A stretch of 64,000 bases of DNA from Laceyella tengchongensis (GCF_900182735.1 NZ_FXTU01000001.1:186001-250000), one strand, 5' to 3'; counted from the first letter of the stretch, positions 10,301 to 17,814 are shown. Translations and numbers: made by a program. The notes: generated by a model from the sequence alone, not told the origin.

Positions 10301-12376
10301 GGCTGTCAGTTCGCCTAAGCTGTGTCCGGCAGTGAATTGGGGCTGGATGCCCAACTTCTCCAAAAATGCACGCCACAGTGTAGATGCCAAGCAAATGGCT
10401 GGTTGAGCCACTTCTGTCTGGCTTAGTTCTTTGAACCATGTGTTCAGTTCCTCGCGATCCCGCGCCCGGTCGAGGGGACGGAACATCTTTTTCTGCGCCT
10501 TTGGAGCGGCTTCCCACGCCCGCTCGGCGATTTCTCGCGCCCAAGGGAAGCGTTCTACCAGCAGTCGGGCCATGTTCAATTTTTGCGAACCCTGGCCAGG
10601 GAACAAGAATCCGACGCGGTGCCGACTTACTTGATTGCTGATCCAGACCTGTTTATCCATGTCAGTGAACACTTCCCCTTTTGCCGGGAAAGCGTGTTCC
10701 AGCTTATCCGACACAAAGGCCAGTTGTTCTGCTAAACGGTCGGGATGGTCGGCGATCAATGCAGCACGAACCTTCGCATTCGGCTTGACCCGCTCGGCGA
10801 GCAGATGGGCCAAATCGGCCAACTCTGCGATACTGATGCCAGCCGCAAGCTGTTGGGCCTCTTTGATTTGAGCCAGCAAGTCCTCTTTGTCGTCAGCGGC
10901 AAATACAAACAGCTCCGTGTCCTGATTGGAAACGAGCAATGCTCTCTCGTCAAGCTCCGGTTTGAGCTCTGGCTTGGGCAAATCGGCCGACTCCAATGTG
11001 ACATGGCAATTGATGCCGCCAAAGCCCATCGCTGAAACCCCGGCGCGAAGGCGTTCTTCTGGCGCGCGGATTTCCCCCTGCAGGATCGGATAGATACTCT
11101 GCGCAGAGGTTTGGAAAATGTCATTTGGTTCATGGCAAGCGGCCGTCGGTGCGAGTACGCGTTGGTTCACGCACAAAACGGCCTTAATCAGTCCGCCGAT
11201 GCCGGCAGCCGCTTTGGTGTGGCCGATCAAAGATTTGAAGGAGGTGACACCACAAGAGCGCGCCTGTGGTTCTCCATATGCTTCTCGTGCCTGGTTGATT
11301 GCTTGCAATTCAATGCGGTCGCCAAGTACGGTACCGGTGCCGTGTCCTTCCACGAAATCCAGTTCATGCGGAGAATAACCGGCCATCTCGTATGCGCGAA
11401 TCAGAGCTAGAGCTTGTCCTTCCACTTTGGGGGCAGTGATGCCGCCTTTGCCGTCGGAAGAGATGCCCCACCCTTGGATGACCGCGTAAATATAATCGCC
11501 ATCCCGCTTGGCGTCTTCCAACCGTTTCATCATGATGAAGCCACAGCCTTCACCCGGAACGAAACCGCTGGATCGGCGGTCATACACATTCATATCGTTT
11601 TTGGTCAATGCGCCGGCTTTGGCGAAACCTACCACTTCCAATGGGTCAAGGCTGATGTCCACGCCGCCGGCCAATGCCAGATCCAGCTCGCCGTTCGCCA
11701 ATTTTCCGGCAGCCGTGGCCACAGCCAGCAAGGAAGAGGAGCATGCGCCGTCAACGACATAACCGCCGCCGTGCAGATCGTAATAGTTGCATATTCTTCC
11801 GGCGATGGTGTTGGACAATCCGCCAGCCAGTGTATCTTCCGTGACCGGCGGGAAAGCCGACTTATAGATGCTCTCCATCTGTTGTTCCAATTGTTTAATC
11901 ATCGCGTCGGATAAACCTTGGGACTTGCCGGCAGCCCGAAGGGTCTTGCGGACATACGGCCAGCGGAGCCGCAAGGTGTTGGCGCGGGTGAACTCGCCGG
12001 TCAAGGTGTTGCCCACGATGACCCCCGTCTTGTCTTTGGGGATCTTGTCTCGGGTGTACCCTGCGTCGGCCAATGCCTGTGAGGCTACCTCTAATGCCAG
12101 CCAATGGACAATATCGGAACCTTCGTAAGTGGTCTTAGGAATGCGTCGCTGAGCCCAATCAAATGAAAAGCCGTCAATCACTGCGGCAAAACGGCCGTAT
12201 GTTTTGTCAGGGGCGTCAGCTCGTTGATCATAATACTCATCGAGCGGCAACCGTTGTTTAGGCATTTCACGAAATTGCCTGCGTCGGGATAGGATGTTTT
12301 CCCAAAGTTCTTTTAAATCGGATGCTCCTGGATAATGACTTCCAATTCCGACAATAGCAATAGAACTCGGCTTCAC
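4328..12376 (-). CDS. Giant iterative type I polyketide synthase: KS-AT-4xACP-KR-DH-PPTase-double hotdog TE
   Basis: 2682 residues from a GTG at 12376 (AGAGGTGA upstream). KS at about 1-470 has the active-site C212 (GACSSS), H345 (EGHGTGT) and H386 (GHTK). AT at about 590-930 has S686 (GHSLG) and H790. Four ACPs of exactly 86 residues follow, with phosphopantetheine serines S1060, S1146, S1232 and S1318 (LDSIKSAE). KR at about 1595-1850 has TGGAKG and Y1743. DH hotdog at about 1860-2130 has H1874 (DHVYNG) and D2039. A Sfp-like PPTase at about 2150-2370 has D2237 and E2284/K2288 (WSAREAAEK). Two hotdog units at about 2375-2682 end in NLVGNVYFSNYTVWQ, as in enediyne-type thioesterases. The layout resembles enediyne/PUFA synthases but self-activates its ACPs and carries its own release domain. 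The product is unknown, perhaps a polyene or polyunsaturated chain. Confidence 0.93.
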   Translation of the reverse strand: MKPSSIAIVGIGSHYPGASDLKELWENILSRRRQFREMPKQRLPLDEYYDQRADAPDKTYGRFAAVIDGFSFDWAQRRIPKTTYEGSDIVHWLALEVASQALADAGYTRDKIPKDKTGVIVGNTLTGEFTRANTLRLRWPYVRKTLRAAGKSQGLSDAMIKQLEQQMESIYKSAFPPVTEDTLAGGLSNTIAGRICNYYDLHGGGYVVDGACSSSLLAVATAAGKLANGELDLALAGGVDISLDPLEVVGFAKAGALTKNDMNVYDRRSSGFVPGEGCGFIMMKRLEDAKRDGDYIYAVIQGWGISSDGKGGITAPKVEGQALALIRAYEMAGYSPHELDFVEGHGTGTVLGDRIELQAINQAREAYGEPQARSCGVTSFKSLIGHTKAAAGIGGLIKAVLCVNQRVLAPTAACHEPNDIFQTSAQSIYPILQGEIRAPEERLRAGVSAMGFGGINCHVTLESADLPKPELKPELDERALLVSNQDTELFVFAADDKEDLLAQIKEAQQLAAGISIAELADLAHLLAERVKPNAKVRAALIADHPDRLAEQLAFVSDKLEHAFPAKGEVFTDMDKQVWISNQVSRHRVGFLFPGQGSQKLNMARLLVERFPWAREIAERAWEAAPKAQKKMFRPLDRARDREELNTWFKELSQTEVAQPAICLASTLWRAFLEKLGIQPQFTAGHSLGELTALNTAGAYDEATLFRLAATRGKAMSAPAEEAGTMASLRCDRQEAEALLADVPGYVVIANLNSPSQTVISGEKEAVAEVVARAQARQIQAIPLSVSNAFHSKLVGQASLSLRKQAPLPADPVALSVPFISGIDGERMDTLADGNDYFAKQIVEKVNFVSLLSAVKNQCDLLVEVGPGRVLTGLVAESSINLPCFPVESAPGKLQDLHRFLAAYFTHGGDVQWAWLYANRLIRPFVPAAEKAFIVNPCENPLTIPESPFSGTATVSLPEPSDLPPGVWERYLEERGAFLYDVIQADLKHMRMMPSSGQQTGHAPTPSIVRPNPSSAQPAAPSTNTPSVTQAAIQLAAKQTGYPAASITLNHRLLDDLNLDSIKSAEFVSSLAQQFAVADKIDPGDFANATLAEVCQALETHIAPAANRTGLPDVSQTLLQLAAQLTGYPADSIRMDMRLLDDLNLDSIKSAELVSSLAQQFAVADKIDPSDFANATLAEVCQALETHIAPATNRTGQPDVSQTVLQLAAQLTGYPADSIHMDMRLLDDLNLDSIKSAELVSSLAQQFAVADKLDPSDFANATLVEVCQALEPHVAPSGQDTGKLDAAHSLLHWAAQLTGYPADSIHMDMRLLDDLNLDSIKSAELVSHVAKEMGVEEKVDPSDFANATLREIEQALTPAPVQQPVASPVPAPVQSEHGERAWVRNFVINYVEAPRHNSAPLSFSETTRFLIVAEASEQAWAQALAAELSSHQVPVELSTLAELSAQKQARQEEISHAVVILPQADDTEELTEMVKRLQCVITPGNGLSYRTSISYIQYGGGLFGSGTEPIQLATCTANSFAASLHMERPHAAIRVIDLSPALSPVTMAKPILEEIMAAETFVSVGYDQNGIRRVPQSVVQQPQTYPARAITWTGEDVVLVTGGAKGITAECALAVARATGVKMALVGRSGADHPDVRRTLARFQEAGLICRYYACDMADQAAVELLINRVREELGQVTGVIHGAALMKPRRAEQITLAGFMEEIGPKVLGALHLVKALQDQPPKLFVGISSLAGVTGMAGNTSYGFSNEALQLILRRFGMEHPETEVLSVAFSVWDEVGMGVRAGSIDFLEKKGTYAIPVAEGVGRFVHLFLHDPSAKQVIITAKLGGLDTWHPRPVPRERSYRYIGDILYDHPEVELITRVRLTLEQDPYVKDHVYNGTYLFPAVFGLEAMAQAVSYVTGIVDFSHAQIEDIRFSLPITLDPHTGALIEIRAEVLEDGRVKTEIRTEKNGFAKPYFTATFAFPAEREAITEPITFPAQALPIDPKTDLYGPLLFQGPSFHRLADVYEAAHDPEQKTGHCLFTAQTSDGEYVLGDPYFHDALLQSARIITPQDLCLPVKIDSFQHLGQSLAGSGIRRAVTKLQQQTDTSYTYMVDVLDEHNRVIQRLNGYQVHLMERFPELPTANELCSPAYIDEQRLAKAIQSHADTLEVDVPVITLTHCPGIHQQPREMRHEKLLPLYKRAIALAGGDEAYPLTWDENGKPHVTGQNGSAVRFHVSFSHDDEISICTVGQGEQGCDILPIDDKRGEEEWHRLLTSNHHPLLQALVAHGDSVSLAGSRIWSAREAAEKASGEKVRHVEIGQRADEAVLLRAITDTAELTVLTLPVQLSLPAKRMVAVVIVCQREEKDTAPSFGEFHPEHGFVYRFPLTFKDAATLSRKVSLTRFAEWMGKVRELSLSSVQSRITEQFASGKWGMVTNFAQTEIMGEASSDDVLEVHLQIDHIQDNQYMELVYYWYKVSPNGALELIATSRQGLTWVEIIGHGVVRPAPFPDYYAQFLREKLTVMGHNGPATRTETLLSKELLGPVVFTAQSGPANRWVLQTGTFETCLEESNLVGNVYFSNYTVWQNRVRDRFFHSLAPELFQGTGEHGEWVPLNNKVHHLREAMPFDTIEVHMSLVKRYQSGLSLFFEYYRLDENGQRHKLAYGEQEIAWMMRDEQGKPQPAPIPEAFDEALSQKPVGILS
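8270..9301 (-). repeat. Four tandem ACP-coding units of 258 bp
   Basis: The four acyl-carrier units inside the PKS gene repeat with an exact 258-bp (86-codon) period, judged by the positions of the modified serines. Units two and three are nearly identical in DNA and protein. Units one and four have diverged more. Confidence 0.9.
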
Positions 12377-12416
12377 GATGAATGCTCACCTCTATGTATA
12401 GGTATTGAATATTTTA

Positions 12417-12447
12417 ATTATACTATTTTAGAACGTAAGTAAGCCAA
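12417..12447 (-). promoter_or_regulatory. Possible promoter of the PKS gene
   Basis: On the minus strand TTGGCT (12442-12447) and a perfect TATAAT (12417-12422) are 19 bases apart in a very AT-rich 120-bp tract. A terminator upstream at 12572-12604 implies that the PKS needs its own promoter. Confidence 0.4.
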
Positions 12448-12564
12448 TTTTTTAATCAGAAATACATATAATTATAAATTCAAATTAATATTTTTTGGAT
12501 TTGTTTATTGTAATTAATTAATAAATTCTATGAATGGGTGAGATTGGAAATGGGGAGAAAAGCG

Positions 12565-12604
12565 CAAAAAGAAGCAACCTTCGCCGCCGTATGCGAAGGT
12601 TGCT
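12565..12604 (-). terminator. Terminator between the EthD-fold gene and the PKS
   Basis: A perfect 12-bp stem, AGCAACCTTCGC with GCGAAGGTTGCT, is followed on the minus strand by TCTTTTTGC. Confidence 0.85.
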
Positions 12605-12683
12605 CAATATGATATAGATCAGACCATTGTTCTATTTGTAAGAAATAAGTGCGGAACCAAGGTATGGCTTTCAGTCATAGGTA

Positions 12684-13037
12684 TTAAACGTTTTCCGGCG
12701 TATAGTCAACAATGCAGGAAATATACAAATCGGTGTATTCGGACGCTTTCACGATTTCATCCACAAGATAAGCGTTATTGAAGGAATTCATCGCTTGCTG
12801 GAAGTCGATGACACTATCATAATAAATGTCCATTTGCAGCACATGTTGTGGCTCCGTTTGGGCGCCATCCTGTGTCATCGCAAAGGTAAACGGGGCCAAA
12901 TGGCAAAGCTCGACGTGAGAGACTCCATCAACTTCTAAGATGTTGGGAATGATGTTGTTTTGTAAGAATAAGGTGTATCGGTCAGTATCTCTTGTTTCTT
13001 CATGGTTCCGAAACAGAAAAGAGAACTTCATCTTCAT
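12684..13037 (-). CDS. Small EthD-like dimeric alpha/beta-barrel protein
   Basis: 117 residues from the ATG at 13037, preceded by AAAGGAGGG; an upstream in-frame start is not supported. The pattern (MKMKFSFLFR at the start, an N-terminal helix, a central VSHVELCHL strand, then VLQMDIYYDS) fits the ferredoxin-like EthD/antibiotic monooxygenase fold. Members act as small isomerases, cyclases or monooxygenases, or have no known activity. It lies directly upstream of the PKS in the same direction, but a strong terminator separates them. A tailoring role for the polyketide is only a positional guess. No catalytic residues can be assigned. Confidence 0.65.
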   Translation of the reverse strand: MKMKFSFLFRNHEETRDTDRYTLFLQNNIIPNILEVDGVSHVELCHLAPFTFAMTQDGAQTEPQHVLQMDIYYDSVIDFQQAMNSFNNAYLVDEIVKASEYTDLYISCIVDYTPENV

Positions 13038-13266
13038 GGCAAATCCCTCCTTTGTGAAGAAAATGATAGGTTGGATCATATTTTTTATCCCATCAATCTA
13101 TAGATTACACTGTTTTTTCTAATAAAAGAAGAGTGATTTCTGATATTTCAAGATGAATTAAAGCGCTTAACCGATGGAAAACAGACTTTTCCTTTAATTA
13201 GGGCTGAATTGGTAATTTTCTTGGGCTAAGTCATGACCGCGATTTTCATGGCTGAGTGAGCAGTTG

Positions 13267-13392
13267 CTAGGATGTGTCTGGCAAATCGAGTTGGTGGGGA
13301 AGAAGCGGCGGAAAAACCTTTTCTCGAGGAGCGCCGATGCACAAGTGAAGCGAATGAGAGAGTCACTGGCCTATTCATCAGACACGCCCTAG
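13267..13392. repeat. MITE-like palindromic element, copy A
   Basis: A 126-bp element bounded by CTAGGATGTGTCTG and CAGACACGCCCTAG (imperfect terminal inverted repeats). The interior shares long stretches with the 20525-20661 copy, for example GGGGAAGAAGCGGCGGAAAA and GAAGCGAATGAG. It has no coding capacity. Confidence 0.75.
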
Positions 13393-13665
13393 AAGATCGT
13401 TTGGTTGCATCTTTTACCTTTTCCTGGCACGTAGTTCACTGAATTGTCGATAAATGGACGGGTGCCGTGTACGGGAGCAACGCTGAAACGGACGCATCAA
13501 CCGAAATTTTGACGGGTGAAACAGACATAGGCGGTCATATGTTATTCATTTCAAAATACATCCATCGCCCTGTACCGCCATGATGGCATTGGCATGTTTG
13601 GCGCATAACTTAACGAGCTTGTTCGGACAAGAGAGTAAACACAGCTGATCGAAGGAAGGGTGAAT

Positions 13666-13980
13666 ATGGATAAGAAAAAAAGTGCTGTTGTTTGCCGATG
13701 TCGGCATAGATGATGCAGTCGTATTGATCTATGCCCTTTTGCATCCCCGCATCCGCGTATTGGGGGTTGTCGCCAGCTTCGGAAACACTCCCAGAAAACT
13801 TTTGTTGATCGTTCCGTGGCAGTCGTGCAATCTGCTACATCGGTGACCAGAGGAGTAAGTGTGGCCGATTTCAGAGAAATCCCCACCCCTAGCGTACCAG
13901 GAAAAATCATACACCGGATCGCCATCAGCATGCAGAAGAAGGCATTCATGCGGGACTTTTTGCAGGTTATGACCCAATGA
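13666..13980 (+). pseudogene. Decayed inosine-uridine nucleoside hydrolase
   Basis: A start codon with a GAAGGAAGG site is followed by a remnant of the nucleoside hydrolase N-terminus. Removing one A from the A7 run at 13675-13681 restores MDKKKVLLFADVGIDDAVVL and then the GVVASFGN strand; the DxGIDDA motif is the family's calcium/ribose-binding signature. The frame then breaks again. A segment with VTRGVSVADFRE and a KKAFMRDF ending resembles the family's C-terminus and runs to the stop at 13980. About two thirds of the usual 310 residues are missing. The gene therefore has an internal deletion plus frameshifts and cannot make an active enzyme. Confidence 0.7.
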
Positions 13981-14005
13981 AGTAAACGCCCTTCCGCTTT
14001 TTTCT

Positions 14006-14034
14006 TTGCATAAAACCAATTCGTGTGTTAATAA
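14006..14034 (+). promoter_or_regulatory. Possible promoter of the truncated haemoglobin gene
   Basis: TTGCAT (14006-14011), a 17-base spacer and TAATAA (14029-14034) lie 44 bases before the start codon. Confidence 0.4.
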
Positions 14035-14077
14035 TACAAGGGGAATTGCAACAGAAAAAAGTGGAGGGAACAGGGTT

Positions 14078-14443
14078 ATGCCTCAAACAAGCACACTCTA
14101 CGAAAAGCTTGGCGGAGAAGAAACCATCGCCAAAGTAGTTGACTACTTTTATGAATTGGTATTAGCTGATGATACAGTAAACCATTTTTTTGAGAACACC
14201 GACATGGAGAAACAGCGCCGCCATCAGACCAAATTTATCAGTTTCGCATTGGGCGGCCCAAACCAATACAGCGGTCTGTCCATGGCGAAAGCGCATGAAG
14301 GCATGAACCTGCAACCAGAGCATTTTGACGCGATTGTGAAGCACTTGCATGATGCCCTCGCGCACTTCGGTGTGCCTGAGTCGGATATCGACACCGCATT
14401 GAATAAAGTGGCTACTTTAAGAGATGACATTTTGTACAAATAA
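14078..14443 (+). CDS. Group I truncated haemoglobin
   Basis: 121 residues from the ATG at 14078, preceded by GTGGAGGG; the longer frame from 14006 has no ribosome site. The LYEKLGGEETI start, the FFENTDMEKQRRHQTKFISFALGGP block (B-E helices) and AKAHEGMNL, which holds the proximal haem histidine, are diagnostic of trHbN/GlbN proteins. These bind O2 and NO and often act as NO dioxygenases or oxygen sensors. The gene is monocistronic with a terminator at 14453-14487. The family is certain; its physiological role here is not visible. Confidence 0.93.
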   Translation: MPQTSTLYEKLGGEETIAKVVDYFYELVLADDTVNHFFENTDMEKQRRHQTKFISFALGGPNQYSGLSMAKAHEGMNLQPEHFDAIVKHLHDALAHFGVPESDIDTALNKVATLRDDILYK

Positions 14444-14452
14444 GCAAGCGAC

Positions 14453-14487
14453 CAACCCGATGCGAGTCTGTCATCGGGTTGTTTGAT
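14453..14487 (+). terminator. Terminator of the haemoglobin gene
   Basis: CAACCCGAT pairs with ATCGGGTTG and is followed by TTTGATG. The next 270 bp to 14756 are very AT-rich and show no gene. Confidence 0.75.
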
Positions 14488-14816
14488 GTGCGGGAACTAT
14501 TAGCGGACTCTTTATATGAATTGTAGATTAATCGAGGGTTTAATATAACGACGTCAATAGGGTGATAGTGATTAAGTTGTTTTGATATAAATTAGTCTGC
14601 CGGTGCTAGATTGGATGTTAACCTAATGAGTAGTTTATATCTTTTAATTGATTGAAATTTATATCATATACGTTTATAAAAAAATTATTATAAATATTTC
14701 TATATTGATTATTGTAAAATAGTGAAATAAACTAAATTTAGTTTTTAAAGTTTGTAATGTGTTCTCTGAATTATGCTATAGACTCCAAAATGAAATTTCT
14801 GATGGGGGGATGGAAT

Positions 14817-16667
14817 TTGAAACTTAAAACGGTTGTACTTAAGAATTTTAGAGCATACAAGAAAGAGATTCGGGTTAACATCAGTGATTTTACTGCATTT
14901 ATAGGAAAAAATGATGTGGGAAAGTCAACGATCTTAGAGGCATTGGATATTTTTTTTAATGGAACAAATGGTATTGTGAAATTTGACAGATTAGATGCCA
15001 ATGTGAATAGTGAAGAAAAGAAAGTGGTAATTGGGTGTGTGTTTACTGATCTTCCGAAAAAGATCGTGCTTGATACATTATCACAAACAACATTGGAAGA
15101 AGAATATCTCTTAAATGAAGATGGAGATTTGGAAATTCATAAGGTGTTTGATTGCACTTTGAAAACACCTAGAGAAAACGTATTTGTTGTTGCCAATCAT
15201 CCAACACGTGATGAAGTCAAAGATCTATTGGAATTGTCCAATTCAGAATTGAAAACCCGTGCCAAAGATATGGGTATTGACTTAAGCGAGATTGATCAGA
15301 GGTCTAATTCGGCGCTCCGTTTTGCAATTAGAAATAATATAGGTGAATTGAATATACAAAAAACAAAGGTTCAACTAAATAAACATATTTGGGACAGCAT
15401 TGCTAAAGTTTTACCCCACTTTGCTTTGTTTCAGGCAGACCGTACCAGTAAAGATGGTGACTCCGAAGTACAAGACCCAATGAAAGTGGCAATTAGTGAG
15501 GCAATTAAGTCTGTACAAGATAAGTTATCTGAAGTTAAAGAGATTGTAAAGAAACAAGCAGAAGATGTTGCTAATAGGACGTTGAAAATGTTACAGGAAA
15601 TGAATCCTGATCTTGCAAAAGAATTAGTTCCTAATTTTAAAGAACCAAAATGGGAAAGTGTTTTTAAGCTTTGTTTGGTTGGTGATAACGACATTCCCAT
15701 CAATAAACGTGGCAGTGGAGCAAGGCGTATCATATTACTAAGTTTTTTCCGTGCAGAAGCTGAGCGAAGGCAACAAGAGGAAGGGGGATCTGGTATTATT
15801 TATGCTATTGAGGAGCCAGAGACAGCGCAGCATCCCGAGTACCAAAAAGTGCTTGTCGATGCACTGAAATCTTTGGCACAACAGAGCAACTGTCAGGTTA
15901 TCATTACAACGCATGTCCCGAGTTTGGCAGGTTTGTTACCTATTGAGACATTAAGATATATTGATGTGGATAAAGATGGGGAACGAAGGGTTCGTGAAGG
16001 TGACAGTGAGGTTTATGCTGAAATTGCTGATCAGTTGGGTGTATTGCCAGATAGACGAGTTAAGTTATTTGTCTGTGTAGAAGGACCTCATGATGTAAGT
16101 TTTCTTGAACATATTAGTCGTTTGTTACACACTCAAGATAATGGAATTCCTGTTTTAGGGGATATTGCTGGAAATGAGTTGAAGGGTGATCCGAGAGTTG
16201 TTGTGTTTCCTCTAGGAGGAAGTATTTTAAGTAAATGGGTTAATAAGCGTTATTTAAGTGCATTTGGAATACCAGAAGTACATATATATGACAGCGATAA
16301 TGGAAATAATCCTAAATATCTTAAAGCCGCAGAAAAAGAAAATAAAAGAGAAGATGGATCTAAGGCTTTTCTTACAAGAAAAAGAGAGATGGAAAACTAT
16401 CTTCACCCCGATGCTATTTATGAAGTGTTTGGTGTGCGAGTCAATTTTACTGACGAGGATGATGTCGTGAATATAGTTCATAATGCTTTGATATTAGAAG
16501 GAGCTAAAGAACACAATAAAGATAAGATAAAGAACAAGTTGAACAATGTGGTTGCATCAAAAATGACACTCGAGCGTTTAAGGGAAAGGGATCCTGATGG
16601 TGAAATTTATGAATGGTTCAAATTGATTGCATCAATGATTTCAGACGAAGAAAGTGTAGAATGTTAG
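14817..16667 (+). CDS. OLD-family ATP-dependent endonuclease (AAA ATPase + TOPRIM)
   Basis: 616 residues from a TTG at 14817, six bases after GGGGGA; an ATG at 14757 gives 636 residues but lacks a ribosome site. The N-terminal ABC-type ATPase starts KLKTVVLKNFRAYKK. It has Walker A FIGKNDVGKST (about G30-S37), Walker B IYAIEEPE (E332/E333) and a STHVPSLA-like switch (ITTHVPSLAGL). The C-terminal TOPRIM nuclease has E422 (VEGPHD) and D492/D494 (YDSD). Proteins of this kind nick or degrade DNA in phage defence (P2 OLD, Gabija GajA). No UvrD-like GajB partner follows, so it resembles a single-gene OLD. Codon use is much more AT-rich than its neighbours, which suggests transfer. Confidence 0.88.
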   Translation: MKLKTVVLKNFRAYKKEIRVNISDFTAFIGKNDVGKSTILEALDIFFNGTNGIVKFDRLDANVNSEEKKVVIGCVFTDLPKKIVLDTLSQTTLEEEYLLNEDGDLEIHKVFDCTLKTPRENVFVVANHPTRDEVKDLLELSNSELKTRAKDMGIDLSEIDQRSNSALRFAIRNNIGELNIQKTKVQLNKHIWDSIAKVLPHFALFQADRTSKDGDSEVQDPMKVAISEAIKSVQDKLSEVKEIVKKQAEDVANRTLKMLQEMNPDLAKELVPNFKEPKWESVFKLCLVGDNDIPINKRGSGARRIILLSFFRAEAERRQQEEGGSGIIYAIEEPETAQHPEYQKVLVDALKSLAQQSNCQVIITTHVPSLAGLLPIETLRYIDVDKDGERRVREGDSEVYAEIADQLGVLPDRRVKLFVCVEGPHDVSFLEHISRLLHTQDNGIPVLGDIAGNELKGDPRVVVFPLGGSILSKWVNKRYLSAFGIPEVHIYDSDNGNNPKYLKAAEKENKREDGSKAFLTRKREMENYLHPDAIYEVFGVRVNFTDEDDVVNIVHNALILEGAKEHNKDKIKNKLNNVVASKMTLERLRERDPDGEIYEWFKLIASMISDEESVEC

Positions 16668-16870
16668 GTTTCACTCAGTGAAAGGATTAAAGATGAAATT
16701 GCTAAAGATCGATTTGCAAGCCAAAAATAAAGTTAGAAAATTGGCTGAGCTTATGAAAACGCTACTGTAAGTAAACAGCTTGTTGATAATACAAAGGTAT
16801 GGGTTTTAGACATTAAGAGAAGGATGAAATTAGCAAGCGGATCTGTTAAAAGGATAAAACCATCCTAAAA
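16668..16870 (+). other. Coding-like remnants downstream of the OLD gene
   Basis: Short coding-like segments occur in three frames here, such as SLSERIKDEIAKDRFASQK and then, in another frame, NATVSKQLVDNTKVWVLD. They are separated by stops. They may be the debris of a second gene of the cassette. No family is recognised. Confidence 0.35.
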
Positions 16871-16901
16871 GGGATTTAACATATTTACATCTTCTATCGT
16901 G

Positions 16902-16945
16902 TTAAATTAACCGGCATCTCATTAGAGGGCCGGTTTAGTTTGTTT
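16902..16945 (+). terminator. Terminator after the OLD cassette
   Basis: AAATTAACCGGC pairs with GCCGGTTTAGTTT (one mismatch), followed by a T-rich tail. Confidence 0.6.
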
Positions 16946-17030
16946 ATTGGGGATAGATCATTGTTAGGGTCTTAAGGGAAAGTAAAGCTATCTGAAAAAG
17001 CATTAAGGAATCGGGATAGTAGTAGTAGCG

Positions 17031-17122
17031 GACACCCTTTTTTCCTGATGAGTGCCGATGAACAAGTGAAGCGAATAGAAAAATGAAATTGAAGGCGCTG
17101 GCCTATTCTTCAGACAAGCCTT
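17031..17122. repeat. MITE-like element, degenerate copy B
   Basis: A shortened relative of the 13267 and 20525 elements. It shares GAGTGCCGATGAACAAGTG, GAAGCGAATA and the right end GCTGGCCTATTCTTCAGACA. The left end is eroded. This copy lies in the 590-bp gap between the OLD gene and the next ORF. Confidence 0.6.
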
Positions 17123-17253
17123 AACTCATCAGATGCTTTTCCTTTAAACCATCGATTCCTTTATGAGCCTATTTATCTTCCTAACAGGAACGATGTGTTC
17201 CGTTTAGACATAAGATCAATCAGCAGAATCACCATATGAAAGGAGGAGCCCTC

Positions 17254-17562
17254 TTGGCAACATTATTTTGGGGCACCAATTTGGGTAATGAAGGTGTTCT
17301 ATATGGAGACTTTAACCGGTTGCAACAACAAAAACAAGAAATTTCAAGAGAATTGACGAGACGAGGATTTAATAATGTACGTGTGACCAATTGGGAAATT
17401 TCAGGTCATAAAGACGGATGTTACGTTTCCATTGCTCATCTTTCCCATCCAACACCTAATAGATGGTGGGAAATAATCATGGTTAGTTGCGACGGCAATA
17501 ATATTCCATTGGCCCAGACCATACTTAATCAGGCTCGAAACGCCATTCGTTTTACGTGGTGA
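17254..17562 (+). CDS. Hypothetical protein, 102 residues
   Basis: The start is probably TTG at 17254, seven bases after AAAGGAGG; an in-frame ATG at 17236 contains that site and is unlikely. The product is soluble with no signal peptide or membrane segment. It is rich in N, Q and W, with a central VRVTNWEISGHKDGCYVSIAHL stretch broken here as VRVTNWEISG-HKDGCYVSIA that looks like alternating beta strands. I do not recognise a family. A terminator at 17579-17605 follows. Its accessory position between a repeat copy and a broken nuclease gene suggests a strain-specific gene. Confidence 0.6.
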   Translation: MATLFWGTNLGNEGVLYGDFNRLQQQKQEISRELTRRGFNNVRVTNWEISGHKDGCYVSIAHLSHPTPNRWWEIIMVSCDGNNIPLAQTILNQARNAIRFTW

Positions 17563-17578
17563 ACATAAAAGCAAAATT

Positions 17579-17605
17579 AAGCCCACTACCCAAAGGTTGG
17601 TGGGC
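17579..17605 (+). terminator. Hairpin after the 102-residue gene
   Basis: AGCCCAC pairs with GTGGGCT around a short loop. No long T-run follows. Confidence 0.5.
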
Positions 17606-17814
17606 TGAACGGATCACAAGTGAAGAAAGACCAAAATGAATGAGTGGTTAACATGGTTTACATAGGATTGTTGTCAACAAGGCCTCGTATCAAACAGATA
17701 AGCAAGCTTGGGCCACATCTGGATCAAGCGGGCTGTGCATATAGCTCGTTATTTTTTGATTCCGCAAATTTTTTTGTTATTTTCGTCGTATTCAATGGAG
17801 GTGGAAGGTAGTTA

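Noticed and set aside
11414..11914. 166-codon plus-strand frame inside the PKS gene
   Set aside because: It is antisense to the KS domain, has no ribosome site and no recognisable protein. GC-rich codon bias opens such frames.
4328..12376. A genuine enediyne cluster
   Set aside because: Domain order is similar, but no conserved enediyne accessory genes lie in the window; neighbours on both sides are unrelated.
13551..13949. 132-codon minus-strand frame
   Set aside because: The plus strand here holds a recognisable nucleoside hydrolase remnant; the minus-strand product has no family features or ribosome site.
14757..16870. Gabija two-gene system
   Set aside because: Only the OLD-type nuclease is present; no UvrD-like helicase gene follows.
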